Source: Gemmatimonadota bacterium (lineage in GTDB: Bacteria > Gemmatimonadota > Gemmatimonadetes > Palauibacterales > Palauibacteraceae). Taken from it: a DNA stretch of 6,278 bases. Below the pieces are notes generated by a model, which was not told where the DNA came from, made no database searches, and worked only from the letters and a program-made list of their open reading frames with translations. A program made the position numbers and the translations under genes. Below are positions 6,135 through 6,278 of the stretch, piece after piece (positions within the stretch are counted from its first letter, which is position 1; every line of letters begins with the position of its first letter). Location of the stretch: contig JAUVPT010000100.1 of NCBI GenBank assembly GCA_030598525.1, positions 1 to 6,278 on the forward strand, read 5' to 3'.

Positions 6135-6278
6135 GGCTCGCCCTGGACACCAGCACGCCTGTGGGCAGCGTGGCCGTGGGCAGCGACGGCGCGGTCCTCG
6201 CCGAATCGCTCCTGCGTGTTCGCGCGACGCACTCCGAGGCCGTGCTCCCGGAGATCGATCGATTGCTGACCGGGTGCG
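6128..6278 (+). CDS. tsaB: tRNA t6A37 biosynthesis protein TsaB (3' end outside window)
   Basis: First 50 codons of TsaB, the inactive Kae1-like partner that binds TsaD and is needed for t6A formation. The N-terminus MVRLALDTSTPVGSVAVG has the family pattern of a beta-strand followed by LALDTST and SVAV. Further on, THSEAVLPEIDRLL (34-47) matches the conserved segment with the His-Ser/Ala-Glu turn and the L-P-x-I-D-x-L-L helix. The GTG start has a good ribosome binding site and lies inside tsaE, with a seven-base overlap (6128-6134). Position directly after tsaE is a common bacterial arrangement and strengthens both calls. The frame is open to the right edge, so most of the protein, and any rimI or tsaD that may follow, cannot be seen. 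Confidence 0.93.
   Translation, partial: MVRLALDTSTPVGSVAVGSDGAVLAESLLRVRATHSEAVLPEIDRLLTGC

Noticed and set aside
6161..6184. Short direct repeat GTGGGCAGCG in tsaB
   Set aside because: It encodes two similar turns (VGSV and VGSD) in the conserved N-terminal strands and is explained by protein sequence and codon preference.
1..6278. Hidden defence, mobile or toxin-antitoxin system
   Set aside because: Every stretch is accounted for by conserved housekeeping genes, one lipoprotein gene and two short gaps; no transposase, integrase, terminal repeats, CRISPR repeats, tRNA or small toxin-like gene pair was seen. RadC and Rel are present in chromosomal full-length forms typical of housekeeping copies.

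Overview
This is a GC-rich bacterial chromosomal segment carrying conserved housekeeping genes plus one unfamiliar lipoprotein gene. All recognisable proteins are bacterial (RadC, a long RelA/SpoT homologue, UvrB, TsaE, TsaB). The small gene with a lipoprotein signal suggests a diderm host. The style (GC-rich third positions, frequent GTG starts, an orphan Ala/Arg/Glu-rich lipoprotein among housekeeping genes) fits Gemmatimonadota or a similar GC-rich phylum, but that assignment is only a weak inference.

Layout from left to right. Bases 2-508 (+) hold the C-terminal part of RadC, cut by the left edge. A 135-base gap (509-643) contains a possible stem-loop and leads to a full-length bifunctional (p)ppGpp synthetase/hydrolase, rel (644-2872, +). 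Convergent with rel, its stop codon only 15 bases away, is a gene for a small predicted lipoprotein (2888-3493, -) with an internal duplication. A 131-base divergent region (3494-3624) separates it from uvrB (3625-5643, +). uvrB overlaps tsaE (5640-6134, +) by four bases, and tsaE overlaps the start of tsaB (6128 to beyond the right edge, +) by seven bases. The last three therefore look like one translationally coupled operon.

Functionally, uvrB encodes the damage-verification helicase of nucleotide excision repair. TsaE and TsaB belong to the machinery that makes the universal tRNA modification t6A. Rel sets the alarmone level in response to amino-acid starvation. The grouping is a run of conserved genes, not a specialised island. 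I found no mobile element, CRISPR array, RNA gene, toxin-antitoxin pair or defence cassette, and I do not think the window contains a new multi-gene system. The points most worth a second look are the changed RXKD motif in the Rel synthetase domain (it reads RFHD) and the duplicated architecture of the lipoprotein.
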